From the NCBI GenBank assembly GCA_023055505.1, contig JALIRH010000049.1:1860001-1924000 (forward strand): 64,000 nt of DNA, written 5' to 3'. The stretch is from Callipepla californica brunnescens. Lineage: Eukaryota; Chordata; Aves; Galliformes; Odontophoridae. The notes beneath the pieces were generated by a model, which saw only the letters and a list, made by a program, of their open reading frames with translations, did not search any database and was not told the origin of the DNA. Every line of letters starts with the position of its first letter. The stretch's first letter is position 1. A program made the position numbers and the translations under genes. Below, in pieces: positions 34,497 to 47,616 of the stretch.

Positions 34497-35045
34497 TGTG
34501 CCACGGTTTTATGATTTTGGGGCATTGGTATTCCACATCGTAACATCATGGAGTGCATGAAGAGTCAAAGAGTCAGGGCTCCAGCTCCGCGGATCATCAG
34601 TAGTTATGGGTGTACCTGTCCCAGAAGAGAAGAACTCCATTCCCCAGAGCACTGTGCGATGCTTTGTATTTTTACGTATTTTCTGCTCAGAGGAAAAGGT
34701 ATCAACTGCTCGTGTGTCACGGGACGCTCTCTTTCCTTCGGGATCACTCGGCAGTGGGTGCTCGCTGCCGTTCGCCTTCAGCGTTAGCGTAAGGCCTTCG
34801 GTTTATCAGACACTCTCTTGCTCATTTTATTTGATTCATTAGCCTCAATTCCAATTAGATCGTATTAGATTGTGTCATTTTGCTGCCTGAAATCTTATTT
34901 AGTGAATTAGATTTCCTCCTCAGATCATTGCCGCTGCTTTGTTCCTAGGCCCATCTCCCTTTTCCCTTTCCCCTTTCCTGGGCCGTGGGTCCCCCACACC
35001 AATGGTCGCGGAACCGTGCCGACCCATTCCGGTAAACCGTTGACA
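34497..35045 (+). mobile_element. Solo LTR of the ERVL-type family, copy B
   Basis: Same element and site as 2705-3251, TGTGCCACGG to ACCGTTGACA. It is followed by the same unrecognised minus-strand frame (34945-35286). Confidence 0.8.
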
Positions 35046-35560
35046 GCGTGCCTTCAGGTCCCGCACCCAGGTCAATTATGAAAGCATTACGAACCACTGG
35101 CCGTGAGATTTCTGTTCTTCCACGGATAGCTGCTGACGCAAGGCCGGCCCAGCTCCGTGCTTCGTTAGCGCCAGGGACTTGCTGGAGCAGATCATTGGAA
35201 GCCACGGTTACAGGTTGACAAAGAACTGTAATGGTGGCTGTGATGCTGAGAAATCCCTTCTTTGTCTCACGAAGCAGAAAGGCCATGCCCTGATCCCCGG
35301 AGCCATGGAGGGGAGATCCTGTCCCTCATGCTGGCACAGGGCCCTTCCTGGGGCATTGAGATGGAGGTTTGTGTGATGTCAAATGAGAGACAAGGGAACA
35401 GCAGCACTCTGCGTGGGGTGCAAGATATTGCGAGGCCCAAGTCCCACGTGGGCAATGTGTCTCATCATAGGATTTGGGTGTGAGAAGGGCCCAGTCTGAA
35501 CAAGCACTCAATCACAATGGAACTTTGAACTTCAGATCTCTCAGGCCCAAGGTGGAGGGA

Positions 35561-35889
35561 TGTATGGGAACTGCTGAATCACGGCCTGAACCACTGATGG
35601 ATCACCTGAGGCACTGAGTCAGCTGCAGGGGCACAACTGAGTGTGATTGGAAGGGGTGCAGTTTGACTCCACCTCTCCCAGACCCCATTGAAGGGCTGAC
35701 CACCAGCAGGGAAGGATCTCTGGTTGGAGATCCCTCCCTGGTGGAGTTATCGGCAAGCCTCAACCATCACCAAGGTGAGCCAATCTCTTCTGCTATTTGT
35801 TTGTATACCATCTACTTAAAGCCTACCGAAAATATACCACCTTTCGCACCATTTCCTTGAGTGCTTTCCTCGGGGTTATTTGACCTACA
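35561..35889. mobile_element. Solo LTR-like repeat, unclassified family
   Basis: 329 bp from TGTATGGGAACTGC to TTATTTGACCTACA, a diverged relative of 17211-17558. Present in B and C but lost from A in the deletion at 3739/3740. The following 35890-36440 is shared with C only and holds nothing recognised. Confidence 0.45.
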
Positions 35890-37270
35890 GAGGTGGTTTG
35901 TTTTCCTGCTCCAGCAATTAATCGGACAGGCCTCGATGCCCCGATCCTTTAAAAAAAAAACCCTCCAATCTTTCAAACTTTGCGTGGACCGCTCCTCATC
36001 TTTCTGCATCACTTAGAGAAAAAGAAGAAGTCATTCTCTTTACGGGATTACTGTCACCATATCAAGAATCCTTTCCATCTCACACGTGCGGAAGAGCTCC
36101 TTCACCTCCTTGAATACTTTTAGCCCTCCTTTTGATGCCTAATTAAGTTGTAATCAGTCCTTTGCAGCATTGCATCTCCCACTTTGTCATCCTGTGATGC
36201 ATGAGGGCAGCTGAGCTTTATGGTTTTAGGTAAGCGAGAAACAGTTCTTGTCGTTAAGGGCACGCTTTTCTTTCACACTTTGAAATGCCATTTCTCAGTC
36301 CTTAAAAGCATTCCCTTCTTCACCGACCGTGGCTTGTGAAGAAGGAAAGTCAGCTTTAGGATGTTTGGGATTTTGTTTTTAGGCCACACTGATCGACTCG
36401 GCGCTTCTTAGGAATTACCCATTTATTACTTAGCCAGAAATTGACAACAGGTATGGCTGTCAATTTCAGGTTTGGCACACCCGGATCAGAAATCCCAAAA
36501 CCTGCACGATTTCTGACTTCTTCGTGTTTGATGCACCGTTACCTCTGCCAAACGAAGGCAAGAAGCTGAGTTATGAGACGACGGTAAATGTGACGTGCCA
36601 GGAACGCGTTACAAAGAGAACAGTTCCGTGGTAAAAACAGTGAAGGAAGGATAACCACGCAATGGCCCCAACATCTTGTTTGTTGGAACTGCTGCTCCGT
36701 TGAGCTGCCAGGTGCCTGTTTTGAAGGCATGTGGTTTGGCTAATATTTCACAATTGCACATATTTTTTTTTCATGTTATCCTGTATAGGATGTATACGTT
36801 GTCTGCATGCATATGCAGGACATCCCAGAATACACAGCTGCTGTGTCGCAACAGCTCAGTGCTCTCTGCTGCTGACCAACAGTGCTTTATCACTGCGCTT
36901 TCCTACGTACACACAGTGATATAAAATACCTAACGCCACACAAGAAACACCAGCTTTTTCACAAGTGTTTACCGCACAGAAAAAAGAAAAAAACAAAAAC
37001 AAATGCATACCAGCAGTGAACGCTCACAATGGCAAGCTGAACTGTTCGTCATCCCTTGGTCTGCACCTCAGGCGGATTCTCCTGAAGTTGCGTCTGAGTG
37101 CTTTTGAAGACCGGCACGCCTTTGCAGACAAGCTGAGGTACGGCTGTAAGGCCTGTGGGAAGAGGAGCTGGGAGCAATAGGTGCTCTCTAGGGGACAAGG
37201 GGAGGGCCGGGGTCCATCACCCTAGCCAGCACCGGGGCAGCCAGGGGCACCGGAGCAGCCACAGGGGCCC

Positions 37271-37411
37271 ATCTCTAGCGCTGTTCAAGAAGCGTTTAGA
37301 TGAGGTGCTAAGGGATTGGATTGAGTAGCTTGGTGGGTAGGGATGGTGGTGGGAGGACGGTTGGACTAGATGATCTTGGAGGTCCTTTCCAACCTCATGT
37401 ATCTATGAAAT
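37271..37411 (+). mobile_element. CR1 3'-end fragment, copy B
   Basis: Same fragment as 4566-4705, with the GATGATCTTGGAGGTCC block and the ATGTATCTATGAA tail. Confidence 0.9.
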
Positions 37412-38168
37412 TGGTCCACTGGGTGAGCTCAGTGGCCCCATAGCCAGGCAGGACTGTGTGGAGCTGGAGCCCAGCCTAGCTGCAGCCTCACTAAAGCAGG
37501 AGCTGATGGTCCTGGTATGAGGAGGGGCCTGATCAGCTCCAGGATACCCAAGTGGGTCAGACAGAGCTGTATGAGTCCTCAGGCCCTGACATTATCTCAC
37601 CGAGAGGACACGATAAAATAATGTGTGGGGGTTGTTCATGTGCTTTGCAGGTATTGAGATCTGTCTGAAAAATGTATATTGGTTTATACAGCCAGCAGTC
37701 AATTCCATACCATGTGGCTTTGCACATATACATACCCGCTGTGCACCCAGTGCTGCTGAACCATGAGAACTGCTTCTCTACAGTAAAGACAACTGCAAAT
37801 CATCCAGACCCAAAGGATCTGCTCACTGCGGATTTTATCTGTTGGGCCAGATGTGTTGGATGGGCTTAAATCAAACTGATAAGCTTGTCGGTAAGAAAGC
37901 AGGATGAACATCCTGCTGTTCCAACAAGATGAGCAAACAGGCATCTCTCTTCAGGAATAATGAGGAGCTGGAACCGCTGGAGTCAGGGAAACTGGGTACA
38001 AGAGGGACCAGGAAAAAGGGGCTTAGATATCAGGGGTGTTTTTAGGCCTAAACAACGCATGTGCTTTGGAGTGGGGGTGCGGACATCTATTTTCTCGCTA
38101 CATAGACAGACCCCCGACCCAGGCGAATTGGGCCACCATTCCTTCCAGCTCCGTAACTTTCCGCAATC

Positions 38169-38336
38169 ATGTACTGGAATTGTATTTTGGTATCGATTCA
38201 CATTCTTCTTGTGTTGAGCGCTGCCTTAATTGCCACCGTGGTCTATCTTTTTTGGCCGTGCGAATGTCAATTGTGTCCTCCTGCTGTTCCTGATGTCTCC
38301 CCCAATCTTGTCGTTCCCCCTGAACCCCGACCATAA
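38169..38336 (+). CDS. Possible 55-aa single-pass membrane microprotein, copy B
   Basis: Counterpart of 5464-5631, with identical length and stop and one Thr-to-Ile replacement before the hydrophobic segment. B keeps a 22-bp stretch after the ORF (about 38378-38400) that A has lost. Confidence 0.3.
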   Translation: MYWNCILVSIHILLVLSAALIATVVYLFWPCECQLCPPAVPDVSPNLVVPPEPRP

Positions 38337-39229
38337 CATTTTGTTATTCCCCTCAACCCCAAACTACTTTATAACATGTTTTTGTTTCATGGAATTTTCT
38401 GGGCCCCGATGATGCATGCGCATCAGGACCGGGGGGAGGTGGGAAGCCCTCATCCTGCTGCACATGCTGATCCCAACCCCCGTGGACCGGAGCAGCGGAC
38501 GGCGTGGACTTCATCTCTGGTATAATCAACAAAGGATCACACCTCGATACTGATCTGAATCCACGTTGCTGTCTTTGCCTTGAGAACCCTAATTCTGGCT
38601 ATTGTTCTGACATTCATTTTTTGTCCTTGTAGATGTTTGCCGTGGAAACGTTTGCTGCGTCTCTCTACTGATCCGTCCGGGCCTCAAACTACTTTGTGCC
38701 AACACAAAGCGTAGGAGAGCTGCATCTCCTTCCCTCCTGAGTGCAGCCTTCATCCTCCAGCGCCCTTCTCCTGACACCCTCATTTCCAGCAGGCAAGGAA
38801 TCAAGAGTGCCCTCGTTTGCTGCATGTCCCAGCTCCCCTCCCAGCTTCGGCAGTGCCTCCCAGCCCACCAAACCTGGCCGTCCCCACCGTGCCCCGTGCC
38901 GCCGCTGAGTCCCTTCCAGTCTATGCCGACCTCAGCTGAAATACAGAGCAGGGAGAGAGCCTCAGGAAGATCCGGGCCAAGAGATGTGTGGGAGAAGTCC
39001 AGTTGTCATGGGGAGGTGAAGGGGTGGGAAAAGATCCCAATTTCTAAGTGACAAACTGAGATGTTGTGGTGGAAGAAGCTGTGTGCTTGGCAGTGGAAGA
39101 GCACAGCCACTCAGGAACCAACTGAACGATGTCCCTCCGGCATTTCACCCCTTTTAACTTCGCCTGCTGTAACCAAACTTTTACTTTTCTACCTCTCCTC
39201 CAAAACAACAAGAAAAAATGACAACTCAC

Positions 39230-41713
39230 TTGTTTCTCTTGCGCCACGATCTTCCTGTCCTGTTCATGGATCTGATCGTTCTTCAATTCCAGAACGTGTC
39301 TGAAGCTCCTCAGATTTTCTTCTAAGGGCAGATACGGAGCTTTTGCCATCTAGGAAACGTGCCAGCAATTTGTCTTTGTCGGCCACAAATGCATCTTCAG
39401 CCGTGAGGTGAAGATTCCCAAAAGTCTACCCAGCGGTTTAGGACTGATGGTGCAATGAAGGGCAGATGGAGGCGGCCTCCCTCAGCCGATCTGAACCCTG
39501 ACATTCTCCTGTGGCACACCCCTTTCTGTGGGCAGCCGCTGGAACCTTCCTCATGGCCTGCCTCGTGGTTCGATGCTGCTGATCCATGGCTTTCTGGACG
39601 TCTTGGACTGTGACCCACACTAGTGAGCTGCCTTGGAGTAGCGGGCGTTGACATCACGGGGACACAGCAAAATCTGTCCTGTCTTTATATAAACTAAGTA
39701 CTGCAGCGGGCATGGAAGGCGCTGACGCTACCTGTCTCCATGGTCAAGCCGTTTTCAGACACTTGTGCTCCTTTCCTAAGGAGTTTTCCCCCCTAAAAGC
39801 CTCCAGAGCCCCTCACCCACCCTACTATGTCCATTCCCCATCCCCCACCATCTTGCTTACGTGGCTGTGCTGTGAACACGCTGAAATGACCCAAATTAAA
39901 GAAAACCCATTTTAGGTTTCTTTCATTTCAGATAAATAATTGCAGAAAGTGTTCACTTGCACACTGTAAATTAATAACTTGGCCCCAGTAGACAGCAGCT
40001 GAACAAATATTTAATGGCCAGACAGGTCCGTCCACAGAAGCCGAGGAAAAAAATGAGGCAGTGCAGAGAACATCAGAGAAGTTTGCTCAGAATGTGAACA
40101 GGACGAGTGTGAAAAGACGAGAAGTAAAGAGAAAGAGAGGAAGAAGATGAACGCGTGAGATAGAGCACAGGGAATGTTTCGGAAACAGAGCTACACAGGT
40201 TGGGTGAGAGAACAGAGGATAGAGGGAAGACCACTGACAGCAGCCCTGCGCTGAGGTGTGTTCAGGACAAAGCCATCGGCGCCGATGTTCCCACAGGATT
40301 CAAGATCTGGGGTCATGACTGAGATGTGAGCCCCCGGCCTCGGGGTGGGACCCCATTGCTAACACTGCTGTGTGCCATACGCAGAAGCACAGATCTCGAT
40401 GGCTACGTAACAATAGTTGCTAACTACCTTCACCTGCTCCTCACTGTTTTTGTTCAAAGCCTCCTCAGACGGGTTTGCTTTGGCCTTCAGGGACTGGCTC
40501 TGGAAGGGGAGGGTGCCTACCTGGTCCTGGAGGAGAGGAGAAATGAGCACACTGCTGTGTTATCGATCACCCCTCTCACATTCACACAGCCCAGTCTGAG
40601 CTGTGCCACCACCAGGGGAGATGACCACGGCTCAGAAACCACTGCCAGGCGAATTTTTAACACAAGGACACTTGAACGTATCGTAACGAAGTGCCTCGGG
40701 GGAGCCCGAGATCCCTGCAATGCCTGCAGCTAGCTGGCAGCGGCTGCCACTGCTCCGTGACGTGTCTTCAGTGCTAAATCACCCCGTCACCTCAGCACGA
40801 ATAAGAACAACCAGGCCTCCTCCAGACAGCGGGCGTTTATGGCACGGGCGTGAAAGAGATCTGCTGAACAGTTCCTGTGGTCTGAACAGATTCTCATCGT
40901 GCTTCCTCTACCTTTGTAGGCAACATTCCATCCTGCTCGGGGGCTCCTGAGAGGATAATGAGCAGCCGTGAGTTAACGAAGTGGGCTTTGAATGGCATCT
41001 CGGAGCTACCGGTGGGAACAATGTGCTATTTTAAGCAGTCTCATTTCTGTTCCCATGAAAGGCATCCCTGCGCCTTCCATACACCTGCAAAAGCTGCGGT
41101 CGCTGCGAGGCCACGTTCTGCGTTTTGTGTTTGTCATTTCTCAGCTGTAATGCTGCATCAGTGTGCGCTGCAGGATAGGCTGACACACCTGGAGCTGCCA
41201 ATGCTGCACGAGGAGCACAGTGACGAGTAACAGTACGCACCAGTTGGGGTTTTTCTAAATCGTAATGATCTCTGACCAGGCAATCAAACAGAGCTGGCAC
41301 TTTGTGCTCACACAAGGTTTCCAAAGTTAACACGGACCCCAGCTGCGCTTTTCTCCCTCTAGGTCTGCCTGCTCTTCCCTTCCAGACGCTGTATAATTCG
41401 AATCAGGCAAAGCAGGGAGAAGAGCCCAAGAGGCAACATGGCTGCTCACCTTTGGATGGAGCAGAAGAGGCCTTCAGAGAAGCTGAGCCTGGCACAGGGG
41501 TCCCTGTGCTGGAGGGATGTGGGGACCCACGGGAGCCGTGGCCTCGCAATGGGCGCCACAAACTACAGCTGGGAGGAAGCGAGGACCCAGTGTGCTCTGC
41601 CAGCACCGCTGTGGGGTGGGAAATAATAGAACTGCTAACCTGGAGGCACGGCCGCATCTGTTCAAAACTTTCCTTTAATTGTGTTTTCTCCAGTACGCAA
41701 GCAGCAGCCAGTT
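39230..41713 (-). pseudogene. MTUS2: MTUS2-like pseudogene, three exons, copy B
   Basis: Exons 41713-41640, 40526-40434 and 39349-39230 correspond to the first three exons of copy A, with conserved splice sites and only a few replacements (for example Glu to Val in AAACELEK and Leu to Pro in MRLCLQ). The last two exons are missing because the 5960-13555 segment is deleted in B, so this copy cannot encode the C-terminus. Minus strand; no upstream exons seen. Confidence 0.7.
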
Positions 41714-44700
41714 CTGGGGAAGACACACAGACATGACATCGCTAAGTGAAGTCCAGCAGAGCAGGGGATGGGAGCACAGAGGCTGGGAGCCAGGCACCGC
41801 ATGGGAAACAGCTTCAGGGCACGGAGGTTGAGGAAGAAACCAGCAGTAACACGCCATGGGGTTCTGGGAGAGCTGCTTTGAGGATCAGCATTTCCCAGCC
41901 TTGCAGCGGTCCCTCTACGTCTGCGTGGTCAAATTTGGATTTCTCACATCTGTCAGCTCCCAGGGGCTGTGATCCAAAAAGGTTCAGTATAAAAGCGGGC
42001 AAACAACCACGGCAGGGTGAGTATCTCCAAGCCAAGGGGTTTGAAAGTGGGTACATTGACGAGTTTGGATTGCAGTTTCTTTGGGGAGATAAAAAGGGGA
42101 GCCAGCAGCTTGGACGCAAAACGGCAAATAACGGTGCTTGGCCAGGAGCTGCGGAGGACCTGTAAGGTTTAACAATGCTGTCACACCCTGGAGACAAAAT
42201 GTCCTCTATTTCTAGTACATGATTAAGGGTTTCACTGCTAGAAAAGTTGCCTCGGACTGATTAATAACCAGAAGTTAATCAACAAAGTGGAATAGTTTAC
42301 CCTCCAACCCAAGGGCATGAGACTGGCATTCGGTACTGTGTGGGAACTGCTGGATCACAGCCTGAACCACTGATGGATCACCTGAGGCGAGCACTGAGTC
42401 AGCCGCAGGGGCACAGGTGAAGGTAACGTACCTGTGCGATCGGAAGGGGTGGGGTCTGGCTCCACCTCTCCCAGACCCCATTGAAGGGCTGACCACCACC
42501 ACAGAAGGATCTCTGGTTGGGGATCCCTCTGTAGTGGAGTAATCAGCAAGCCTCAACCGTCATCATGGTGAGCCTCTCTTTCCTTACTAGTTATCTGTAT
42601 GTCATCTACTTAAGCCCATCTAAAATATACCGTCTTCGGCATTATTTCTTTTGGGTGCTATTCTTGGGGGTTATTTGCCCTACAAGTAATTAAATGTTAG
42701 AGGAAGCACCGTGAATGTGATTGTTTTCAGAGTGTTCCTGAAGTAGGTGGTTTACTTTTTGGTACTGATAAAGAGATGCTAGGGCTTCATACTAATCTAA
42801 AGTTTTAGTCATTCTTATTAATGTGAGTTCTTCTACTGAGAGGAAGAAATGCACTTTGTCTCAGTGTTGCCTTCAGATTTTTCCATTACTCCTGAAGCCA
42901 GACCGTGCGACGTGTTTTTGGTCAGAATAATTTACAACAGGCTCAGGAGGGAAGACTGAGTTTCCCTACAGCACAGCAGGGAGGCAGGGGAGGATCGATG
43001 ACTGGCCGAGTGATATGCTCCTCCAGTGCTGATTCTCCTAAAATAAATGGGTTATCATCACTGAATTCTGGGCTTAAAGGCAAATACAGGGGAAAAAAAA
43101 ATAGCTCTGGAAGTGCTTTTGTTTCTGTAATGCGATCAACAAAAGCCCGGAGGCACTTTTGTGCCTTCTTGGAGAAGCAGAACAGCTGACGTTCTCAGGT
43201 TAGTCTGAGCTGTGTCAGAAAACTGTTTGGAGCAGTGTTGACTTGCTTGGAAATCAATCTTTGCACTGAGTGTTCTAGCAAGAAGTTATACTGGGGACGA
43301 GGGATTCGGAAATAGTGCATCAGGCGCTGTTTGTTTCCTCTGCTTTTATTTCACTCAAACTTTGTGAAAATGCGTGCCTGAAATTTTCCGTTCTCCGAGT
43401 AGGAATGTTACTGGAGAAGAGCCTTGGGCAGACTGCTCCGCAGCAGAAGGAGCAGTGGCAAGCCCTCTGACTGGAGAGGCTTTGTAACAGACGTGCTCCG
43501 TGTTTCCCCAGATGACTTGAGGGGAAGGAATTCACAAAGAGCCGTTCCGGGACACGGCAGCGTTTCTCTGACGGAGGACTTGGATGCTTGGTGAGATGGA
43601 TGAGTGCAAATCGAGGAGAAACAGAAGCACCTGAGGGAAGGGACAGTGATGCCTGGCTTTGAACACAAGGCTAAGCTTTCTCCGGAGATGCTGAGGATTA
43701 GAAAGAGAGTGAGTGGTAGAAAACATTATACTGCTTTTATTTATTTATTTTTCTCTTGATTTGCTTCCTTGAGGCCTCGTGTAATCACACAAGGGTTAGA
43801 GCCAGTCTTCTGGCCTACAGCAGCCTTTACTACAAAGTAAGCTGACCTAGGGATGGCAGGGGGTCAAACAGCAATTTATTTTTACTGTAACAAATATACC
43901 AGGATGTAGAATTCCTTTCCACTTCTGAAAGGTGAAGTGGAATGATCAAAGCATTAGATATCCGGAGCCTAGCATTCCTGCTGCCCGAGTTCTTCCTGCT
44001 GCCGCTGTTCACAGCATTTTTTTTTCTGTTGTGACTTGACAGGCCTCTGGGTTTCTGATCAAAGAAACTTGTAAGGACAAATACAATTCTGTAGCTCTTC
44101 CAATGCGTTGTTTTTGTTTTCTCAGCTTCAGAACATGAGGTTCAACTCCACCTCGTTGGCATTTTAACCAGACTTTCTCAGGACATTGCTGCAACAGCTA
44201 CAGCTACCCCAGTGTGATACTGCAGGGGATACCCTGGGGGAGGGTGACCAGCCCACAGAAAAGATTAAGGGCTGGGAAGAAACACTGTCCTAGGACTATC
44301 AAGACAGCACTTGCACTCAAATTTTAATATTTTTCAGCTATCATTTCGCTGCTTGAAGTGGAAGTACATCAAGAGGTGTTTTTTTGTGTGTGTTAGAAGA
44401 AAATGCTTCTGAGAGAGTAGATGAATTTCCTAGTAGTGATGAGCCTTCAGCTGCTTTATCTGGGAAACAGGTCCTTCTTCAAGGAATTTTTGTGCAGCAG
44501 AGGACAACACAAGGAGCTGCTGTCAGTATCAGATTATTTGGAGATTGGACACCACCAGCAGTTTTGCAGGAATGAGATGTTGCCATTAATGCTTGCCATT
44601 AATGTTCCTTTGGGTGAAAGTGGTTTAACTGCTGATCTTGGAATACAAGCAGACTGGCTGGCTGGCCGGCATCACTTTGCTCTGTAACTCGGACCCTCTT

Positions 44701-45703
44701 TACCTCTGGGGAAGAGGGAGGGGCTGTTCTTGTTGAGCTTTTGAGTCCGACACAAGCGCGTATTGTACTACTTGTGCCGGACTGCAGAATCTGGGACAGA
44801 GGAAAAGAAAATCCTCCACTGGACTGCAGTTCACATTCAACATGTTGAAAATATTGTTAGAAAACTCCTGCTTAATTTAGGCACAGACTTAGGGCGAGTG
44901 TTAGTCCCTTAGTCCTACAGGCTATCACTTGTGTTCTCCATCAGTAGCGTGTCATCACAGACCAGACAGACGCCTGACCTCGTCCTTGGTTACTTAAAAA
45001 GTACAGAGCTGAGCCTTACTCTGGTTGGGCCTTGCTCATTTAAGCTGAGAAGCAACTCTTAAAACCTCTCACGCTTTCCAAACTGTCCAAGACTTCGTAA
45101 AACTCTGTCGTGGCTCCTTGCACTTGGTAACTGGTCGAGGAGGTCTTATCCTACTTAACTACAGCTTGTAGGAATGATTCCCGTGCCAAACTCCTGCAGA
45201 GCAGAGGAGCATCTCCCCAGGCACGTGTCCATCGCACTCTGCAAAGCACAGTGGCTGAGAGTGAATGCCTGGAGCTGTGTGCAATGCAGCCTGTGAGGCT
45301 GGGAAGGAGTTGGCTTTCCCTCAGTGAGATGCCATTGTTAGGAAATATCTCCCTGAGGTCCTTCAGAGCTGTGAGCTGACCTTCAGGATTTGATTTGCAA
45401 CGCACGTCTTTCTTGTGTCAGTTGTACAGACGCCTACAAGTACTTCTGCTGTAGAAGTGATCTCATCTGACCAACTCTGAAAAGAAAACCTGTGACCACA
45501 GCACCAGCACATTCCTCACAGGGACATGGCTGTTTCCTTCCGAGAAGGAAGGCAGAGGCCTTCGTGGCAGACACAACCTCATGAAGTGTAGCTTACATCA
45601 CTGACCTCAAGAAGCATTTCCCCCATTGCAAGACCTGTCACTAACTTTTGTACTCCTTGACCAGGTCCTCATGCCCACAGGTGCTGATACCCAGCAGTAC
45701 CAA
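41714..45703. other. Non-coding stretch, copy B
   Basis: Counterpart of 16588-21579 without the LTR at 19244. It holds the LTR-like repeat 42337-42684 and the unrecognised frame 44384-44575. Near 45387 about 460 bases present in A (20806-21268) are missing. Confidence 0.5.
42337..42684. mobile_element. Solo LTR-like repeat, unclassified family
   Basis: Same insertion as 17211-17558, so it predates the A/B duplication. 348 bp, TGTGTGGGAACTGC to TTATTTGCCCTACA. Confidence 0.45.
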
Positions 45704-46674
45704 ATGCCCAACAGCAGCTCCATCAGCGAGTTCCTCCTGCTGGCGCTGGCAGACACGCGGCAGCTGCAGCTCCTGCACTTCTGGCTCTTCCTGGGCATCT
45801 CCCTGGCTGCCCTCCTGGGCAACGGCCTCAGCAGCTCAGCTGCAGCCTGTGACCACGGCCTGCACACCCCCATGTACCTCTTTGTCCTCAACCTCGCCCT
45901 CCTCGACCTGGGCTGCATCTCCACCACTCTCTCCAAAGCCGCAGCCAATGCCCTCTGGGACACCAGGGCCATCTCCTACTTGGGATGTGCTGCACAGGTC
46001 TTCTTTCTTTCTTTCTTTCTACTTCTTTCTTCGTCTCAGCAGACTATTCCCTTCTCACAGTCAAGTCCTATGACCGCTTTGTTGCCATCTGCAATCCCCT
46101 GCACTACGGGACCCTCCTGGGCAGCAGAGCTTGTGTCACCGTGGCAGCAGCTGCCTGGGGCACTGGGTTTTTCTATTCCCTGCTGCACGCTGCCAAGACA
46201 TTTTCACTGCCACTCTGCCAAGGCAATGTTTTGAATCAATTCTTCGGTGAAATCCCCCAAATGTTAAAGCTCTCCTGCTCGCAGCCATACCTCAGGAAAG
46301 TTTGGCTTATTGTGGTTAGTGTCTCTTTGTATCTTGGGTGCTTTGTTTTCATTGTGCTGTCCTACGTGCAGATCTTCAGGGCAGTGCTGAGGATGCCCTC
46401 TGTGCTCGGCCGGCACAAAGCCTTCTCCACGTGCCTCCCCCACCTGGCCGTGGTCCCCCTCTTTGTCTACACTGCCACGTTTGCCTACCTGAAGCATCCT
46501 TCTATCTCTTCTCCATTCCTGGACCTCCTGGTGTCATTTCTGTACTCAGTGGTGCCTCCAGCAGTGAATCCTCTCATCTACAGCCTGAGGAACCAGGAGC
46601 TCAAGGTTGCAGTGAGCAATACGTACTTCTGCGACCAAAAAATGCGCATCAGCCTAACAGGATCCCCATGGTAA
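45704..46674 (+). pseudogene. OR14-like olfactory receptor pseudogene, copy B
   Basis: ATG at 45704, MPNSSSISEFLLLALADTR, with the same frameshift in the TM3 pyrimidine run, here four clean CTTT units (about 46000-46020). The downstream half (45985-46674) differs from copy A at 15 of 229 residues, so replacement changes are common, as expected without constraint. It keeps DRFVAIC and NPLIYSL but also the FFGEIPQ loss of a loop Cys. The last codon before the stop is Trp instead of Ser. Confidence 0.93.
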
Positions 46675-47083
46675 TTCACTTGGTAAATCCCTTGTTTATA
46701 TTTGCCTTCATTATTGTTTCCACTGCCACGACTTTGATTTAATAAGAAGTTTTCTTCTTGGCCTGCTACATATCGTTCATGTTTTGGCACACTCAACTCA
46801 TGTACCTATAGATCAAGGCTCTCTGTTGATAAATACAATAAAGAAGCCAGCAGAAATTCATGTGTCTCCATTCCTTTGTTTTCCCATCTTCACTGAAACG
46901 GGGAGAGCAACTCACGTATGCAGGAGCAGTTCAGGGGCCAAGAGCCCGGCTGCACTGCGGAGCAGCAGCCTCAGTGTTCACGGGGGGCTGCCCCTCACTG
47001 CCCCGTGGGCCTGTCCTCTCATCTGTGTTTGAAAACGGGCTGCTGCTTCCCAGGTCCAATGGCCACAGACGGCAGCAGGACAC

Positions 47084-47507
47084 GGTCTTTGCAGTGCTGC
47101 TCTCTTTTCACTTCCACGCTTCCCTTCTTCTCTATGCCCTTCGGGTCATGGTCAGACCAGGAAGATGGCTCTGGACACTTGTCACCCCCAGCCTCTGGCA
47201 TTGTCCATTTCCAGCACTGACTGCATGTTTATGGCAGAGCCTTACTCTGGAGGAAGCCATCTCCACGCTCCTGGTGGTAGAGCAGGGCTGTCTGCAGACC
47301 GCTGTGTGGGACACAGCTGGGGCAGCACTGGGGCTGCAAAGCAGGAGTGTTGGGAGCAAGGGGCATGAGGGCTGCCATGGACACTTGTGCTGGGGAACAC
47401 TTCCCCGCCCCAAACACATCTGTGCTGTGCAGTGCAGGCATGGCAGGGGCAAGTGTGGGGCTGGGGCAGTGCAGTGATGGGTCACAGATGGGATACTCAC
47501 CATCAGC
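47084..47507. other. Flank of copy B with no recognised gene
   Basis: Sequence to the right of the A/B homology end. A 205-codon plus frame (46860-47477) crosses the boundary but shows no family features. This stretch is probably the original right flank, because copy A is interrupted by a provirus exactly here. Confidence 0.4.
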
Positions 47508-47609
47508 TGAGATTTTGCGTGGGGCCAATTTTGAGCAAATTAAGCAGGAGATTGCCTGTGCCGTGGCCCTGGGGCTAGTATGGATGGGACACAATGTAAT
47601 GAACATAAA
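47508..47609 (+). pseudogene. ERVL-type pol fragment (RT/connection region)
   Basis: About 100 bases encode FEQIKQEIACAVALG, matching FEQIKQEIARAVALG of the provirus pol at 53470-55668. It is on the plus strand, while the LTR that follows is in minus orientation, so this is a rearranged piece. Confidence 0.75.
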
Positions 47610-47616
47610 GATGAGG

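Larger units (their letters stand above)
33107..47083 (+). repeat. Segmental duplication, copy B
   Basis: Colinear with copy A from 33574 (= 1783). It keeps the CR1 3' end and satellite junction that A lost. It lacks the equivalent of about 5960-13555, the junction falling near 38695 (CAAACTACTTTGTGCC), and of 20806-21268, the junction falling near 45387. It lacks A's LTR at 19244. Homology with A stops at 47083/47084. Confidence 0.9.
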
